DNA of 64,000 nt from Sphingopyxis sp. TUF1 (lineage in GTDB: Bacteria > Pseudomonadota > Alphaproteobacteria > Sphingomonadales > Sphingomonadaceae). The stretch spans positions 1,054,001 to 1,118,000 of the forward strand of contig NZ_CP144683.1 in NCBI RefSeq assembly GCF_036687315.1, written 5' to 3'. The notes below the pieces were generated by a model. It searched no databases and was not told where the DNA came from. It worked only from the letters and a program-made list of their open reading frames with translations. The position numbers and the translations under genes are program-made. Positions 50,594 to 59,723 of the stretch are shown in pieces (within the stretch, counting starts at the first letter, position 1; each line of letters begins with the position of its first letter).

Positions 50594-51171
50594 CCGCATA
50601 TCTCCGGCTCGACCTCGCCGCCGGCGGCAAAGGGCTGGTTGCGCAGCAGCGTCGTCGAGCTCAGCGTCGCATATTGCGACTGTCCCAGCATCCGCCACAG
50701 GGGCAAAACCCGGTCGAACCGCATCGATACCGTATATTGGACCACGTCGTCGGCGCCGCCATTGCCCTGCCGGCCGCCATCCTCCCAGCAATCGATGGGC
50801 GATGGATCCTGAAGGCCGTTGCCGTTCGAATCGACCCAGCGCGGCGGCCGGATATCGCTGTAATCGTCGAAAACGCGGCGATTGAAGGTCACCGTGGCGT
50901 TTGCAAACACCTTCTTTACCTGTGCCTCGACCGTATCGTCGAGCGCGCTCTGGTCGGCGGCAAACCCCTCGAGCGTCGCATCGCGCCCGGCCTTTGCCAC
51001 AACGCCCTGCAACACCTGTTGCGCATACATTTGCCAGCAAAAATCGAAGATGCCGAGCAGGATCATCAGGAACACCGGCGCCGTCAGCGCGAACTCGACG
51101 AAAGCGGTGCCGCGCTCGCTTTTCCGCAGGCGGCGGATCAGGCGACGCGTCGGGAACGCAGCGCGGGTCAT
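50590..51171 (-). CDS. TadE-like pilus assembly pseudopilin, first
   Basis: 193 residues from ATG 51171. After the basic stretch RRLIRRLRKSE comes RGTAFVEFALTAPVFLMI, the TadE/TadF-type prepilin-like anchor with Glu in FVEFAL. It overlaps tadG at its start and the next tadE at its end by four bases each. Minor pseudopilin of the Flp/Tad adhesion pilus. Confidence 0.86.
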   Translation of the reverse strand: MTRAAFPTRRLIRRLRKSERGTAFVEFALTAPVFLMILLGIFDFCWQMYAQQVLQGVVAKAGRDATLEGFAADQSALDDTVEAQVKKVFANATVTFNRRVFDDYSDIRPPRWVDSNGNGLQDPSPIDCWEDGGRQGNGGADDVVQYTVSMRFDRVLPLWRMLGQSQYATLSSTTLLRNQPFAAGGEVEPEICG

Positions 51172-53102
51172 TGCGACAGCCTCAGCTTGGAAATCTGCCG
51201 CGCGATCGCCTGGAACTGCTCGTTGAGCTGGGCGGCATTGTCGGCCTCGAACGCCTGCCCGGAAGACGCGCAACTATTAAGGGTGCTGTTGCTGCCGACC
51301 CCGAACGACACGACCCAGATCGTCATCCCGCGCTGGCGCGCCGAACGGCACAATTGGACAAAGCGGTTGTTGTGGCGCGCGATCGCATTGCTGTCGCTGG
51401 TCGCGCCGATGCGGTTCATCGCGCTTTCCTGCCCCTGATGCGACAAGTTCGCGCGCGGCGTGTTCATCTCACCATCGGTCATGAAAACGATGTGGCGACT
51501 GATGGGTCGGCCGTTGGCCGCGGTGGCATTCTCCTCCGCGAAAAGACCGGTCGGAGAAATCAGCCTCGCGCCCCACGCCATCCCGGCGTCGTGATAGGTG
51601 TAGCCCTTCGGTTGCAGCGTAGCGATATAGTTGGCGAAAGTATTCCGGTCGGCGCTGGTCATGGTGGTCAGATTCATCGCGCGCGCCGGGCAGGCCGCGT
51701 AATCGCCGCCCTTTTCCAGAAAGTTCGTGCTGTCCGTAGTGGATGTATAGGGTGCGGGCGTCGACCGTGAATAGGTCACCGCCGGCAGGAACACCTTCCA
51801 TTGCGTGTCGACCGCGTCTTCACCAACGGTCGTCGGCTTCATATCGATATCCATATCATAGGCATCGCTGGGCGCAGTTTCATTTGATGCGAACGGCGTA
51901 GTCGCACGTTCCATCAAACAGCCCTGCCAGGTCGTGGAGATCGACACACCCTTATCGCCAGTGTCGGTCGTCAGAGGGTTGCCCATTTTCACGTTTGCGA
52001 CCGGAAATTCACGGTCCTTATAGTCATATTTGCCATCAAAAACGTCGACCCGCGTTTCGGTAACCGTCGTGATGAAATGGCGCGTGAAGTAAGCGTTCTT
52101 ATATTGCAGTCTGCATTTATTGCTCGACCACGTATAGCGATAGGTACGAAACGTATATTCCTGTTCAGTGTCGTAGGTTGTAACGCGCTTATCTCCGCTC
52201 TCGTACACCGAAGCATTGCTGTAATCGGGCGCGTTGCTAGGCGACGGGCTGGTATCGGCAGGCGGGTTCAGTGCGGTGCAGGCCGCAGAATTCTTGGCAG
52301 ATACGGTGCCATTATTCGTCCAGCTGGAATCATAAGTGGTCGCGCTGTCGGTATATTCGTCGCTGGGGTCATAAATCGGGTTGGCATATTCCTGCCGGAA
52401 CTTCGCCAAGCGCGATGGCAGCATCACGGTGTTGGCAATCCAGTCCGGATTTTTCGCAATCAATATGGATCCAACATTTACGGACGAACTGTAAGGAACG
52501 ACGCCAAAGCGCAAACGTCCGTCGCCGACGTCGGCGGTCGTCAACGTGTCGAAAAAGTCGATCGCAGCAGTCCGCAGCCCCTGAATTTTGCTGACCGTAT
52601 CGCCCGAATTTGTGCTGGACATCGACCCCGTCACGTCGAGTACAAGCATGACATCGACGTTCGATATTTCCAGCTTCGCTGTGCAATCGACCGACAGGCG
52701 GAACTCGTCCTTGCCGAACATGAACATCAGCGAGGTCGGCAGGACCGCCGACGCCTGTCCGGCAACGTCAGAAGCATTGATCGCTTCTGAGGAAAAGAGG
52801 ATGCCCGACGCGCCATATTTGGCTTCGGGGAAGTTGAAGTTGAACATCTTGTCGGCTTCGGCCTCGGCCGCTTCGTCATAGGTCGCGCCGCCCATTGCGC
52901 GGCGCCCGGCGAGCACACCGGCATCACACGCCTGCTGCAGGCGCAGCTGCGTCATATAGGCGCGGCCGATATCGACCGCCGACCCTACAAAGCCGATCAC
53001 CGGAATGATCGCCGCGGCTGTCAGCATGAAGGCGTTGCCGCGTTGGTCGCTAATCAGCGATTTGGTACCGGCGCGCAGCCGGGCGGTCCAGGTCCCTCGC
53101 AT
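51168..53102 (-). CDS. tadG: TadG-like pilus assembly protein with VWA domain
   Basis: 644 residues. The N-terminal TadG/TadE-like anchor is DQRGNAFMLTAAAIIPVIG (about 19-37). A von Willebrand A domain begins near residue 149 (VDVMLVLDVTGSMSS; MIDAS residues 156-160), and its last strands are around HIVFMTDGEMN and TIWVVSFGVGSNS. Between them is an unusual Tyr/Thr/Asp-rich stretch (residues about 220-470) coded by DNA visibly less GC-rich than the ends. It overlaps tadE by four bases. The tad secretion genes (tadA, rcpA, cpaB) are not in the window. Confidence 0.87.
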   Translation of the reverse strand: MRGTWTARLRAGTKSLISDQRGNAFMLTAAAIIPVIGFVGSAVDIGRAYMTQLRLQQACDAGVLAGRRAMGGATYDEAAEAEADKMFNFNFPEAKYGASGILFSSEAINASDVAGQASAVLPTSLMFMFGKDEFRLSVDCTAKLEISNVDVMLVLDVTGSMSSTNSGDTVSKIQGLRTAAIDFFDTLTTADVGDGRLRFGVVPYSSSVNVGSILIAKNPDWIANTVMLPSRLAKFRQEYANPIYDPSDEYTDSATTYDSSWTNNGTVSAKNSAACTALNPPADTSPSPSNAPDYSNASVYESGDKRVTTYDTEQEYTFRTYRYTWSSNKCRLQYKNAYFTRHFITTVTETRVDVFDGKYDYKDREFPVANVKMGNPLTTDTGDKGVSISTTWQGCLMERATTPFASNETAPSDAYDMDIDMKPTTVGEDAVDTQWKVFLPAVTYSRSTPAPYTSTTDSTNFLEKGGDYAACPARAMNLTTMTSADRNTFANYIATLQPKGYTYHDAGMAWGARLISPTGLFAEENATAANGRPISRHIVFMTDGEMNTPRANLSHQGQESAMNRIGATSDSNAIARHNNRFVQLCRSARQRGMTIWVVSFGVGSNSTLNSCASSGQAFEADNAAQLNEQFQAIARQISKLRLSQ

Positions 53103-53303
53103 GGTCTAACCCCTCTTCGGCCCGCGGCATTCCCCAACCGATGTGCCGCTGGTAATCTCGCACCTAGGGGGACAACGCTTACCAAAATGCTAATCGGCAC
53201 GACGCCAAACGCGATGAATCTGCGGTTCTGGCCCGGATCGGGACGGATTTGCGCAACCGGCAGCGAAAGATGCACAAATCGTCGCTCTCTGCTATCGCGC
53301 GCC

Positions 53304-54083
53304 ATGCCTGCGACTCCAGCGTGGCCGCCCGCCAGCACGCCCCGCCTGTTTATCGACGCGCCGCTCGGTGCCGACAGTATGCCGATGATCGACGGCGCCG
53401 CGGCCCATTATCTGCTCGGCGTGATGCGCCTGAAGGCGGGCGATCCCGTGCTGCTGTTCGACAATCGAAGCGGCGAGTGGCTGGCGGTCATTGACGATGC
53501 GACCAGACGGTCGGCAACGCTGCGCATCGACCGGCACCTGCGCGACATCGAAGCGGTTCCCGACCTCTGGCTCTGTTTTGCGCCGGTGAAGAAAGCGCGG
53601 CTCGACTGGATCATCGAAAAGGCGACCGAACTCGGCGTCCGCTGCCTGCAGCCGGTAATTACCGAACGCACGATCGTCGAGCGCGTGAAGCGCGAGCGGC
53701 TGGAAGCGCAAATTGTCGAAGCCTGCGAACAATGCGGCCGCACCGCGCTCCCCGCGCTCGCCGACCCGGTCAAGCTGCCGCAGCTGCTGAAGGACTGGCC
53801 CGCCGGGCGCGCGCTGCTCTTCGCCAACGAAGCCGGCGGCGTGCCGATGGGGCGCCTCGCCGCCCCCGCCCCCGCCGCCATCCTCACCGGTCCCGAGGGC
53901 GGCTTCACCGATCGCGAGCGCGCGCTGCTGACCGCGCATCCCGCGGTGCACCGCCTCTCGCTTGGGCCGCGCATCCTCCGCGCCGAAACCGCTGCGATTG
54001 CCGCCACTACCTTGTGGATGGCGCAGCACGGCGACTGGACGGGGGCGGCGCAGGGGCGATCTGGAACCGCAAACCCACTTTGA
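53304..54083 (+). CDS. rsmE: 16S rRNA (uracil(1498)-N(3))-methyltransferase RsmE
   Basis: 259 residues, SPOUT-class. It methylates U1498 of 16S rRNA. RLFIDAPLG at the start, LCFAPVKKARLDWIIEKATE in the middle, and the knot LTGPEGGFTDRERALL with LSLGPRILRAETAAI at the end are typical. ATG 53304 is chosen by similarity to family starts. It is 200 bases from the divergent tadG gene. Confidence 0.93.
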   Translation: MPATPAWPPASTPRLFIDAPLGADSMPMIDGAAAHYLLGVMRLKAGDPVLLFDNRSGEWLAVIDDATRRSATLRIDRHLRDIEAVPDLWLCFAPVKKARLDWIIEKATELGVRCLQPVITERTIVERVKRERLEAQIVEACEQCGRTALPALADPVKLPQLLKDWPAGRALLFANEAGGVPMGRLAAPAPAAILTGPEGGFTDRERALLTAHPAVHRLSLGPRILRAETAAIAATTLWMAQHGDWTGAAQGRSGTANPL

Positions 54084-54149
54084 GGCCGGCCATCGACTGA
54101 CCCGCACAGCCCCGATTGCATTCTATACCGGATAGTCTAAATGCGCGCC

Positions 54150-55523
54150 ATGAGCACGCGCACCGCTTCGAACAGCCACGATCCCGTCATCGAACACCGC
54201 GACCAGCTTGCGGCCCCCATGGCCCAGGGCGAAAAGCCCAAAGACCGCTGGCGCATCGGCACCGAGCATGAAAAATTCGTCTACCGGGTGAGCGATCACC
54301 GCGCGCCCTCCTATGACGAGCCTGGCGGCATCCACGACCTCCTGATGGCGCTCACCCGCTTCGGCTGGGAGCCGGTGATCGAGGGCGACAAGGTTATTGC
54401 GCTGGCGGGCAGGGACGGCACCGTCAGCCTCGAACCCGCGGGGCAGCTCGAACTCTCCGGCGCGCCGCTCGAAAATCTGCACCAGACCTGCGCCGAAACC
54501 GGGCGGCATCTGAAGCAGGTGAAGGAAGTCGGCGCCGAACTCGGCCTCGGCTTCCTCGGCCTCGGCATGTGGCCCGACAAGACGCGCGCCGAGCTGCCGA
54601 TCATGCCCAAGGGGCGCTACAAGATAATGCTCGACCATATGCCGCGCGTCGGCAGCATGGGCCTCGACATGATGCTCAGAACCTGCACGATCCAGACCAA
54701 CCTCGACTATGCGAGCGAGGCCGAAATGGTGCAGAAGTTCCGCGTGTCGCTCGCGCTCCAGCCGCTCGCGACTGCGCTCTTCGCCTCGTCGCCCTTCACC
54801 GAAGGGCGGCCCAACGGCTATATGTCGTACCGCAGCCATATCTGGACCGATACCGACCCCGCGCGCACCGGTATGCTGCCCTTCGTGTTCGAAGATGGCT
54901 TCGGCTACGAACGCTATGTCGACTATATGCTGGACGTGCCGATGTATTTCGTCTTCCGCGACGGCAAATATATCGACGCCGCGGGGCAAAGCTTCCGCGA
55001 TTTCCTGAAGGGCGAGCTGCCCGCGCTCCCCGGCGAGCTGCCGCGCCTCTCCGACTGGACCGACCATCTCTCGACCGCCTTTCCCGAAGTGCGCCTCAAA
55101 AGCTTTCTCGAAATGCGCGGCGCCGACGGCGGCCCGTGGAACCGCATCTGCGCGCTCCCCGCGCTGTGGGTCGGGCTGCTCTACGATCAGGGCGCGCTCG
55201 ACGCCGCCTGGGATCTCGTCAAGGGCTGGAGCATCGAGGAGCAGCAGGCGCTGCGCGACGCGGTGCCGAGCGAAGGCCTCGACGCCCCGGCTCCCGGCGG
55301 CGGCACGGTGGGACAATTGGCGCACCGCGTGCTCGACATCGCCGCCGCGGGCCTCGCCGCGCGCGGCGAGGTCAATTCGATGGGCGACAATGAAGTCGGC
55401 TTCCTCGAACCGCTCCGCCGCATCGCCAAAAGCGGCAAGTCCCCCGCGCACGACCTGCTCGACCGCTACGAGGATGCATGGGGCCACGACCTCTCGAAAA
55501 TTTACGACGAACTGAGCTTCTGA
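54150..55523 (+). CDS. gshA: Glutamate-cysteine ligase
   Basis: 457 residues from ATG 54150 (ATG 54141 possible). First step of glutathione synthesis. RWRIGTEHEKFVY, VSLEPAGQLELSGAPLENLH and KGRYKIMLDHMP are those of the alphaproteobacterial/plant-like GCL class (GCS2 family). Followed by a family C repeat. Confidence 0.93.
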   Translation: MSTRTASNSHDPVIEHRDQLAAPMAQGEKPKDRWRIGTEHEKFVYRVSDHRAPSYDEPGGIHDLLMALTRFGWEPVIEGDKVIALAGRDGTVSLEPAGQLELSGAPLENLHQTCAETGRHLKQVKEVGAELGLGFLGLGMWPDKTRAELPIMPKGRYKIMLDHMPRVGSMGLDMMLRTCTIQTNLDYASEAEMVQKFRVSLALQPLATALFASSPFTEGRPNGYMSYRSHIWTDTDPARTGMLPFVFEDGFGYERYVDYMLDVPMYFVFRDGKYIDAAGQSFRDFLKGELPALPGELPRLSDWTDHLSTAFPEVRLKSFLEMRGADGGPWNRICALPALWVGLLYDQGALDAAWDLVKGWSIEEQQALRDAVPSEGLDAPAPGGGTVGQLAHRVLDIAAAGLAARGEVNSMGDNEVGFLEPLRRIAKSGKSPAHDLLDRYEDAWGHDLSKIYDELSF

Positions 55524-55560
55524 CGATCGAGCGGTTTGGGGGTGGGGAGTTGCCGTTAAA

Positions 55561-55696
55561 TCCTCCCTGTGGCGAAGCCATGGGGAGGGGGACCGCTCGC
55601 GAAGCGAGTGGTGGAGGGGCTCTGCGACGTCGGCGCAATTGCCCCTCCGTCAGCGCTTCGCGCTGCCACCTCCCCATGCCTGCGGCACAGGGAGGA
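55561..55696. repeat. Family C repeat (CCTCCCTG...CAGGGAGG), copy 1, L-R order
   Basis: Two halves: L (55561-55620: CCTCCCTGTGGCGAAGCCAT, then GGGGAGGGGGACCG, a GCGAAGCG hairpin, GTGGAGGGG) and R (55640-55696: GCCCCTCCGTCAGCG, CTGCCACCTCCCCATG, CAGGGAGG). The outer ends are complementary, so the element can fold as one cruciform. It lies between gshA and the HTH gene. Confidence 0.88.
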
Positions 55697-55744
55697 TCTT
55701 ACGTCCGCAACCGGTCGCCATCTGCCGTATCTAAACCACCTCCA

Positions 55745-55783
55745 TAAAAAACCCCTTTCCTACATCTAACCCATATGGTTCAT
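55745..55783 (+). promoter_or_regulatory. Leader motif TTTCCTACA...ATATGGTTCAT, copy 1
   Basis: An A-rich run, CC, TTTCCTACA, 8 bases, ATATGGTTCAT. It ends 34 bases before the HTH gene start. A second copy with the same parts lies at 59633-59666. It may be a promoter/operator module that travels with genes of this HTH family. Not recognised as a known site. Confidence 0.5.
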
Positions 55784-55817
55784 TCTGACGGTTTCACCCA
55801 ACCCAAAGGACGAGCCA

Positions 55818-56786
55818 ATGGACGACACCGCTTTTGATCCCGCCGCGACCCCCGCCCCCGCCAGCTACCACTGGACGCCGCGGCTCCAGCGCGACTTTCT
55901 CGAAGCCTTTGCCACCAACGGATCGGTGAAGATTTCGGCCGCCAAGGTCGGCATGTCGCCCTCCGCGGTCTATCAGCTCAAGCAGCGGCCGCACGGCGCG
56001 GCGTTCCGGCTCGGCTGCGCCGCGGCGGTGCTGATCGCGCGCGGGCGGCTCGTCGACGAGCTGCTCGACCGCGCGATCTGGGGGCATGACGAGACGAGCA
56101 CGGTGATGCGCGAAGAAGATCGCAGCTTCGTCAAGCGCCGCCGCATTGACAGCCGCCTCGGCCTCGCGATGCTCGCGCGGCTCGACCGCATGGTCGAGGT
56201 GCGCGCGAAAGCGGGCGAAGAGATGCTGGCGCAGGTCATCGCGGGCGACTGGCCGGGCTTTCTGTCGCTCTTCGACGCCGCCGCGGCGGCGCGCGATAAC
56301 GCGAAGGATGCCGCCGAGGCACCCGCCGACGCTCCGGACGGCCTCGGCGCCGCGCTCGCGCTCTGGCTCGCCGGGCGCGACAACCGCGCGAACCCGCTCG
56401 CCAATCTCTGGCGCGATAGCGCGATCGCGAATGAAGTTGCGCAGTTTTCCGCCGATTCCGAAAGCGACCTCGACGCCGAACCGACCCCCGAGGAGGAAGC
56501 CGCGGCGATGACCGTCTGGGCCGACGATGAGACCGGCGAGCTGCGCACCAACTTCCCGCCGCCCGACGATTATGTCGGCATCGAAGAAGGCGCGTTCGGC
56601 GACGAAGATTATGAACGCACGCTCGACCCCGACGAAGAAGAAGCATGGGAAGCCGCGCGCGCCGCCGACGTCGCCCCGCTGCGCCGCGCCGGCGAGATCG
56701 CCCGCCGCGCCTTTTTTGGGCTGCCGCAGCCCGCGAACGACGCTGGGGCGGAGGGCGGCGTGCGGCGGCAGGGGAAAGGCGGCTGA
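55818..56786 (+). CDS. HTH protein resembling phage terminase small-subunit N-domain
   Basis: 322 residues. Residues about 18-60 form a helix-turn-helix: RLQRDFLEAFATNGSVKISA, then KVGMSPSAVYQLKQRP, the pattern of terminase small subunits and related chromosomal proteins. The rest is helical with an acidic middle/tail (PTPEEEAAAM, TLDPDEEEAWEAAR). No other phage gene is near, so a domesticated regulator is likely. Preceded by AAAGGACGAGCC at ATG 55818. Function unknown. Confidence 0.75.
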   Translation: MDDTAFDPAATPAPASYHWTPRLQRDFLEAFATNGSVKISAAKVGMSPSAVYQLKQRPHGAAFRLGCAAAVLIARGRLVDELLDRAIWGHDETSTVMREEDRSFVKRRRIDSRLGLAMLARLDRMVEVRAKAGEEMLAQVIAGDWPGFLSLFDAAAAARDNAKDAAEAPADAPDGLGAALALWLAGRDNRANPLANLWRDSAIANEVAQFSADSESDLDAEPTPEEEAAAMTVWADDETGELRTNFPPPDDYVGIEEGAFGDEDYERTLDPDEEEAWEAARAADVAPLRRAGEIARRAFFGLPQPANDAGAEGGVRRQGKGG

Positions 56787-56813
56787 GGGAGGGCCATGGC
56801 GCCACCGTCGCGG

Positions 56814-56945
56814 CCCCTCCACCACCGCCTTCGGCGGCGGTCCCCCTCCCCATCGCTTCGCGACAGGGAGGATTTGGCGCCGCGGTCAATCCTCCCTGTC
56901 GCGAAGCCATGGGGAGGTGGCAGCGCGAAGCGCTGACGGAGGGGC
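56814..56945. repeat. Family C repeat, copy 2, halves in the opposite phase
   Basis: CCCCTCCACCACCG with a CGCCTTCGGCGGCGG hairpin and CATCGCTTCGCGACAGGGAGG is the reverse complement of an L half; AATCCTCCCTGTCGCGAAG to GACGGAGGGG is that of an R half. The halves meet by their outer ends, so on the reverse strand the order is R-L, not L-R. It fills the 335-base gap between the HTH gene and the TonB receptor; the rest of the gap (56946-57121) shows only the receptor leader. Confidence 0.85.
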
Positions 56946-57121
56946 CGAACGCGCAGCGCTCGTCTGCGCCCGCGGCCATGCCCCAAAAGTGCAGCAAATG
57001 CGCAACACTTCCGACACGAACGTCAGCGGCGCGGCGCTCGGGCGTTGACCGTGCGGCGCGCGCGCGGCAACGGCGGACAATATTCTCTACCCGCCAGCTT
57101 CACTTTCGAAAAGGACAGGTC

Positions 57122-59389
57122 ATGCGCCATCTTCCTTCCGCCCTTGCCATGAGCGTCGCCCTCGCTGCCGCCGCGGCCACCCCCGCCGCCGCGCAGGACG
57201 CATCGGTCATCCCCGCCGCCGAAGCCGACAGCGGGCTCGGCGACATCGTCGTCACCGCACAGCGCCGCGAGGAAAGTCTGCAGGACGTGCCGGTATCGGT
57301 CAGCGTGCTGTCGGGCGACACACTCGGCGCGATCACGTCGACGGGTTCGGACATCCGCGCGCTCGCGGGCCGCGTCCCCAGCCTCAACATCGAAAGCTCG
57401 TACGGCCGTTCGTTCCCGCGCTTCTATATCCGCGGCCTTGGCAACACCGACTTCGACCTCAACGCCTCGCAGCCGGTCAGCCTCGTCTATGACGAGGTCG
57501 TGCTCGAAAACCCGATCCTCAAGGGCTTTCCGATCTTCGACCTCGACCGCGTCGAGGTGCTGCGCGGGCCGCAGGGCACGCTCTTCGGCCGCAACACGCC
57601 GGCCGGCATCGTCAAGTTCGACACCGTCAAGCCCGGCAAGACCGGCGGCTATGCGCGCGCCAGCTATGGCCGTTATGGCACGAGCCAGGTTGAAGTCGCG
57701 GCGGGCGCCGCCGACGACAGCGGCTTTTCGGTGCGCCTTTCGGGCCTTTACCAGCATCGCGACAATTGGGTCGACAATATCGCGACGACCAAATCCAAGG
57801 ACCTCGGCGGCTATGACGACATCGCCGCGCGGCTTCAGCTGCAATATGAAAGCGGCCCCTTCACCGGCCGCGTGACCGGGCAGGTCCGCGTCTATGACGG
57901 CTCGGCGATCATCTTCCGCGCGAACACCCAGCTTCCCGGCAGCAACAAGCTCGTCGGCCTCGGCGGCGCCGGAACCGAATTCGAGCGCGACAAGGTGTGG
58001 CAGGACGGGATCAATTTCCAGAAGCTCAACACCTATAATGCCGCGCTCAACCTCGAATATGATTTCGGGCCGGTGACCGCTTATTCGATCACCTCCTACT
58101 GGAACGGCAATTTCAAGAGCCGCGGCGACATCGACGGCGGCTTCGGCGCGGTGTTCCTCCCCGAATCGGGTCCGGGGCTCATCCCCTTCCAGGCGCAGAG
58201 CCAGGACAATGTGCCCAGCCTCGATCAGTTCACGCAGGAAATCCGCATCGCGTCGAACAACAGCGGCGGGCTCGGCTACCAGTTCGGCGCCTTCTATTTC
58301 GACGAAGGGCTGGACATCACCAGCTTCGAATTCGGCGGCCCGACCGACGCGATCCCGTCGGCGATCGCGGTGCAGCGGCAGGACAGCGAAGCCTATGGCA
58401 TCTTCGGTTCGATCAACTATGCGTTCGAGGGCGGGCTGACCTTGCAGGCCGGTGCGCGCTACAACCACGACACGCGCGATTTCGTCGCCGCGCGCCCGGT
58501 CGAAACGCGCCCCGATTTCGTCGTCAACCCGAACACGCCGGTCCCGCCGCAGGCGGCCACCGTCAAGGGCAAGCTGCTGACGTGGGACGCCAGCGCGACC
58601 TATGAAGCGTCGGACGCGGTCACCTTTTACGCCCGCGTCGCGCGCGGCTATCGCGCGCCGTCAGTTCAGGGCCGCCTCACCTTCTCGCGCGTGATTTCGA
58701 CCGCCGATCAGGAAGAGACGATGTCGTATGAAGCGGGGATCAAGACCGCCTTCCTCGACGACCGCGTGCGCTTCAACCTCACCGGCTATTATTTCGATAC
58801 CAAGGATCTTCAGCTGACCGCGGTCGGCGGCACGGCGAACGTCGCCAGCCTGCTCAACGTCGATGCCAAGGGCCATGGGATCGAGGCCGAGCTGCAGGCG
58901 GCGCCCGCGCGCGGACTGACCTTCAGCGTCGGCGGCGCGTGGAACGTCGCCGAGATCGACGACACCAACGCCTTTGTCGCGGGCTGTGGCTCGGCGACGC
59001 CGTGCACCGTGCTCGACCCGCAGCGTCCGGGCAGCCCCGGCATCTTCTCGATCGACGGCAACCAGCTGCCGCAGTCGCCGAAGTGGACGCTCAACGCGAC
59101 CGCGGGTTATGAAATCCCCGTCGGCGACGGCGCCATCTATGCCTTCACCGACTGGTATTACCGCTCGAAAGTGCAGTTCTTCCTCTATCAGTCGGTCGAA
59201 TTCTCGGACGACAAGATGGTCGAAGGCGGGCTGCGCGTCGGTTACCGCACCGACCGTTTCGACGTCGCAGCCTTCGTGCGCAATATCACCAACGACGAAT
59301 CTCCGACCGGCGGCATCGATTTCAACAACCTCACCAGCTACGTCAACGAACCCCGCATCTGGGGCCTCGAAGCGGGCGTGAAGTTCTGA
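57122..59389 (+). CDS. TonB-dependent receptor
   Basis: 755 residues. A signal peptide ends in AAAQ near residue 25. The TonB box/plug region has DIVVTAQRREESLQDVPVSV, the plug GPQGTLFGRNTPAG, and the barrel runs to the terminal Phe (GLEAGVKF). This is the sphingomonad type used for many substrates (siderophores, sugars, aromatics); the ligand is unknown. AAAGGACAGGTC precedes ATG 57122, which is better than longer starts that read through the repeat. Confidence 0.92.
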   Translation: MRHLPSALAMSVALAAAAATPAAAQDASVIPAAEADSGLGDIVVTAQRREESLQDVPVSVSVLSGDTLGAITSTGSDIRALAGRVPSLNIESSYGRSFPRFYIRGLGNTDFDLNASQPVSLVYDEVVLENPILKGFPIFDLDRVEVLRGPQGTLFGRNTPAGIVKFDTVKPGKTGGYARASYGRYGTSQVEVAAGAADDSGFSVRLSGLYQHRDNWVDNIATTKSKDLGGYDDIAARLQLQYESGPFTGRVTGQVRVYDGSAIIFRANTQLPGSNKLVGLGGAGTEFERDKVWQDGINFQKLNTYNAALNLEYDFGPVTAYSITSYWNGNFKSRGDIDGGFGAVFLPESGPGLIPFQAQSQDNVPSLDQFTQEIRIASNNSGGLGYQFGAFYFDEGLDITSFEFGGPTDAIPSAIAVQRQDSEAYGIFGSINYAFEGGLTLQAGARYNHDTRDFVAARPVETRPDFVVNPNTPVPPQAATVKGKLLTWDASATYEASDAVTFYARVARGYRAPSVQGRLTFSRVISTADQEETMSYEAGIKTAFLDDRVRFNLTGYYFDTKDLQLTAVGGTANVASLLNVDAKGHGIEAELQAAPARGLTFSVGGAWNVAEIDDTNAFVAGCGSATPCTVLDPQRPGSPGIFSIDGNQLPQSPKWTLNATAGYEIPVGDGAIYAFTDWYYRSKVQFFLYQSVEFSDDKMVEGGLRVGYRTDRFDVAAFVRNITNDESPTGGIDFNNLTSYVNEPRIWGLEAGVKF

Positions 59390-59440
59390 CCCAACATCCC
59401 TCCCCGTCGCCCGGCGATAGGGTGGTGAGCTGTCCTTAAA

Positions 59441-59576
59441 TCCTCCCTGTGGCCGAAGGCCATGGGGAGGGGGACCGCCGCGAAGCGGTGGTGGAGGGGC
59501 CGCAACGTCGCGTTATTTGCCCCTCCGTCAGCGGCTACGCCGCTGCCACCTCCCCATCGCTACGCGACAGGGAGGA
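59441..59576. repeat. Family C repeat, copy 3, L-R order
   Basis: Close to copy 1: CCTCCCTGTGGCCGAAGGCC, GGGGACCGCCGCGAAGCGG, GTGGAGGGGC, then CCCCTCCGTCAGCGGC and CCACCTCCCCATCGC, closing in CAGGGAGG. It lies between the convergent TonB receptor and the methyltransferase-like gene, within a 334-base gap that also contains the second leader motif. Confidence 0.88.
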
Positions 59577-59632
59577 ATTATGTCCCGCGTCGGCCACCAG
59601 TCGCGGTTCCAAAACAACGCCGCCGCAGAGAG

Positions 59633-59666
59633 AAAAACCTTTCCTACAGACACCAATATGGTTCAT
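59633..59666 (+). promoter_or_regulatory. Leader motif TTTCCTACA...ATATGGTTCAT, copy 2 (apparently orphan)
   Basis: AAAAACC, TTTCCTACA, 7 bases, ATATGGTTCAT, as at 55745-55783. An ATG follows at 59697, 30 bases on (34 in copy 1), but the frame behind it (MTAKEKRCA) meets the 3' end of the opposite-strand gene after 9 codons. It looks like the front of a lost gene of the same type. Confidence 0.45.
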
Positions 59667-59723
59667 CTATCGGATCGCAAAGAACCGGGATGAATCATGA
59701 CCGCCAAGGAAAAGCGCTGCGCC

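Noticed and set aside
53179..53193. CtrA-like TTAC-N7-CTAA before tadG
   Set aside because: Two mismatches in the eight conserved positions; tad genes are CtrA-controlled in Caulobacter, but this match is too poor.
55818..56786. Prophage or its remnant
   Set aside because: Only one terminase-like HTH domain; no portal, capsid, integrase or att repeats are present, and the flanks are housekeeping genes.
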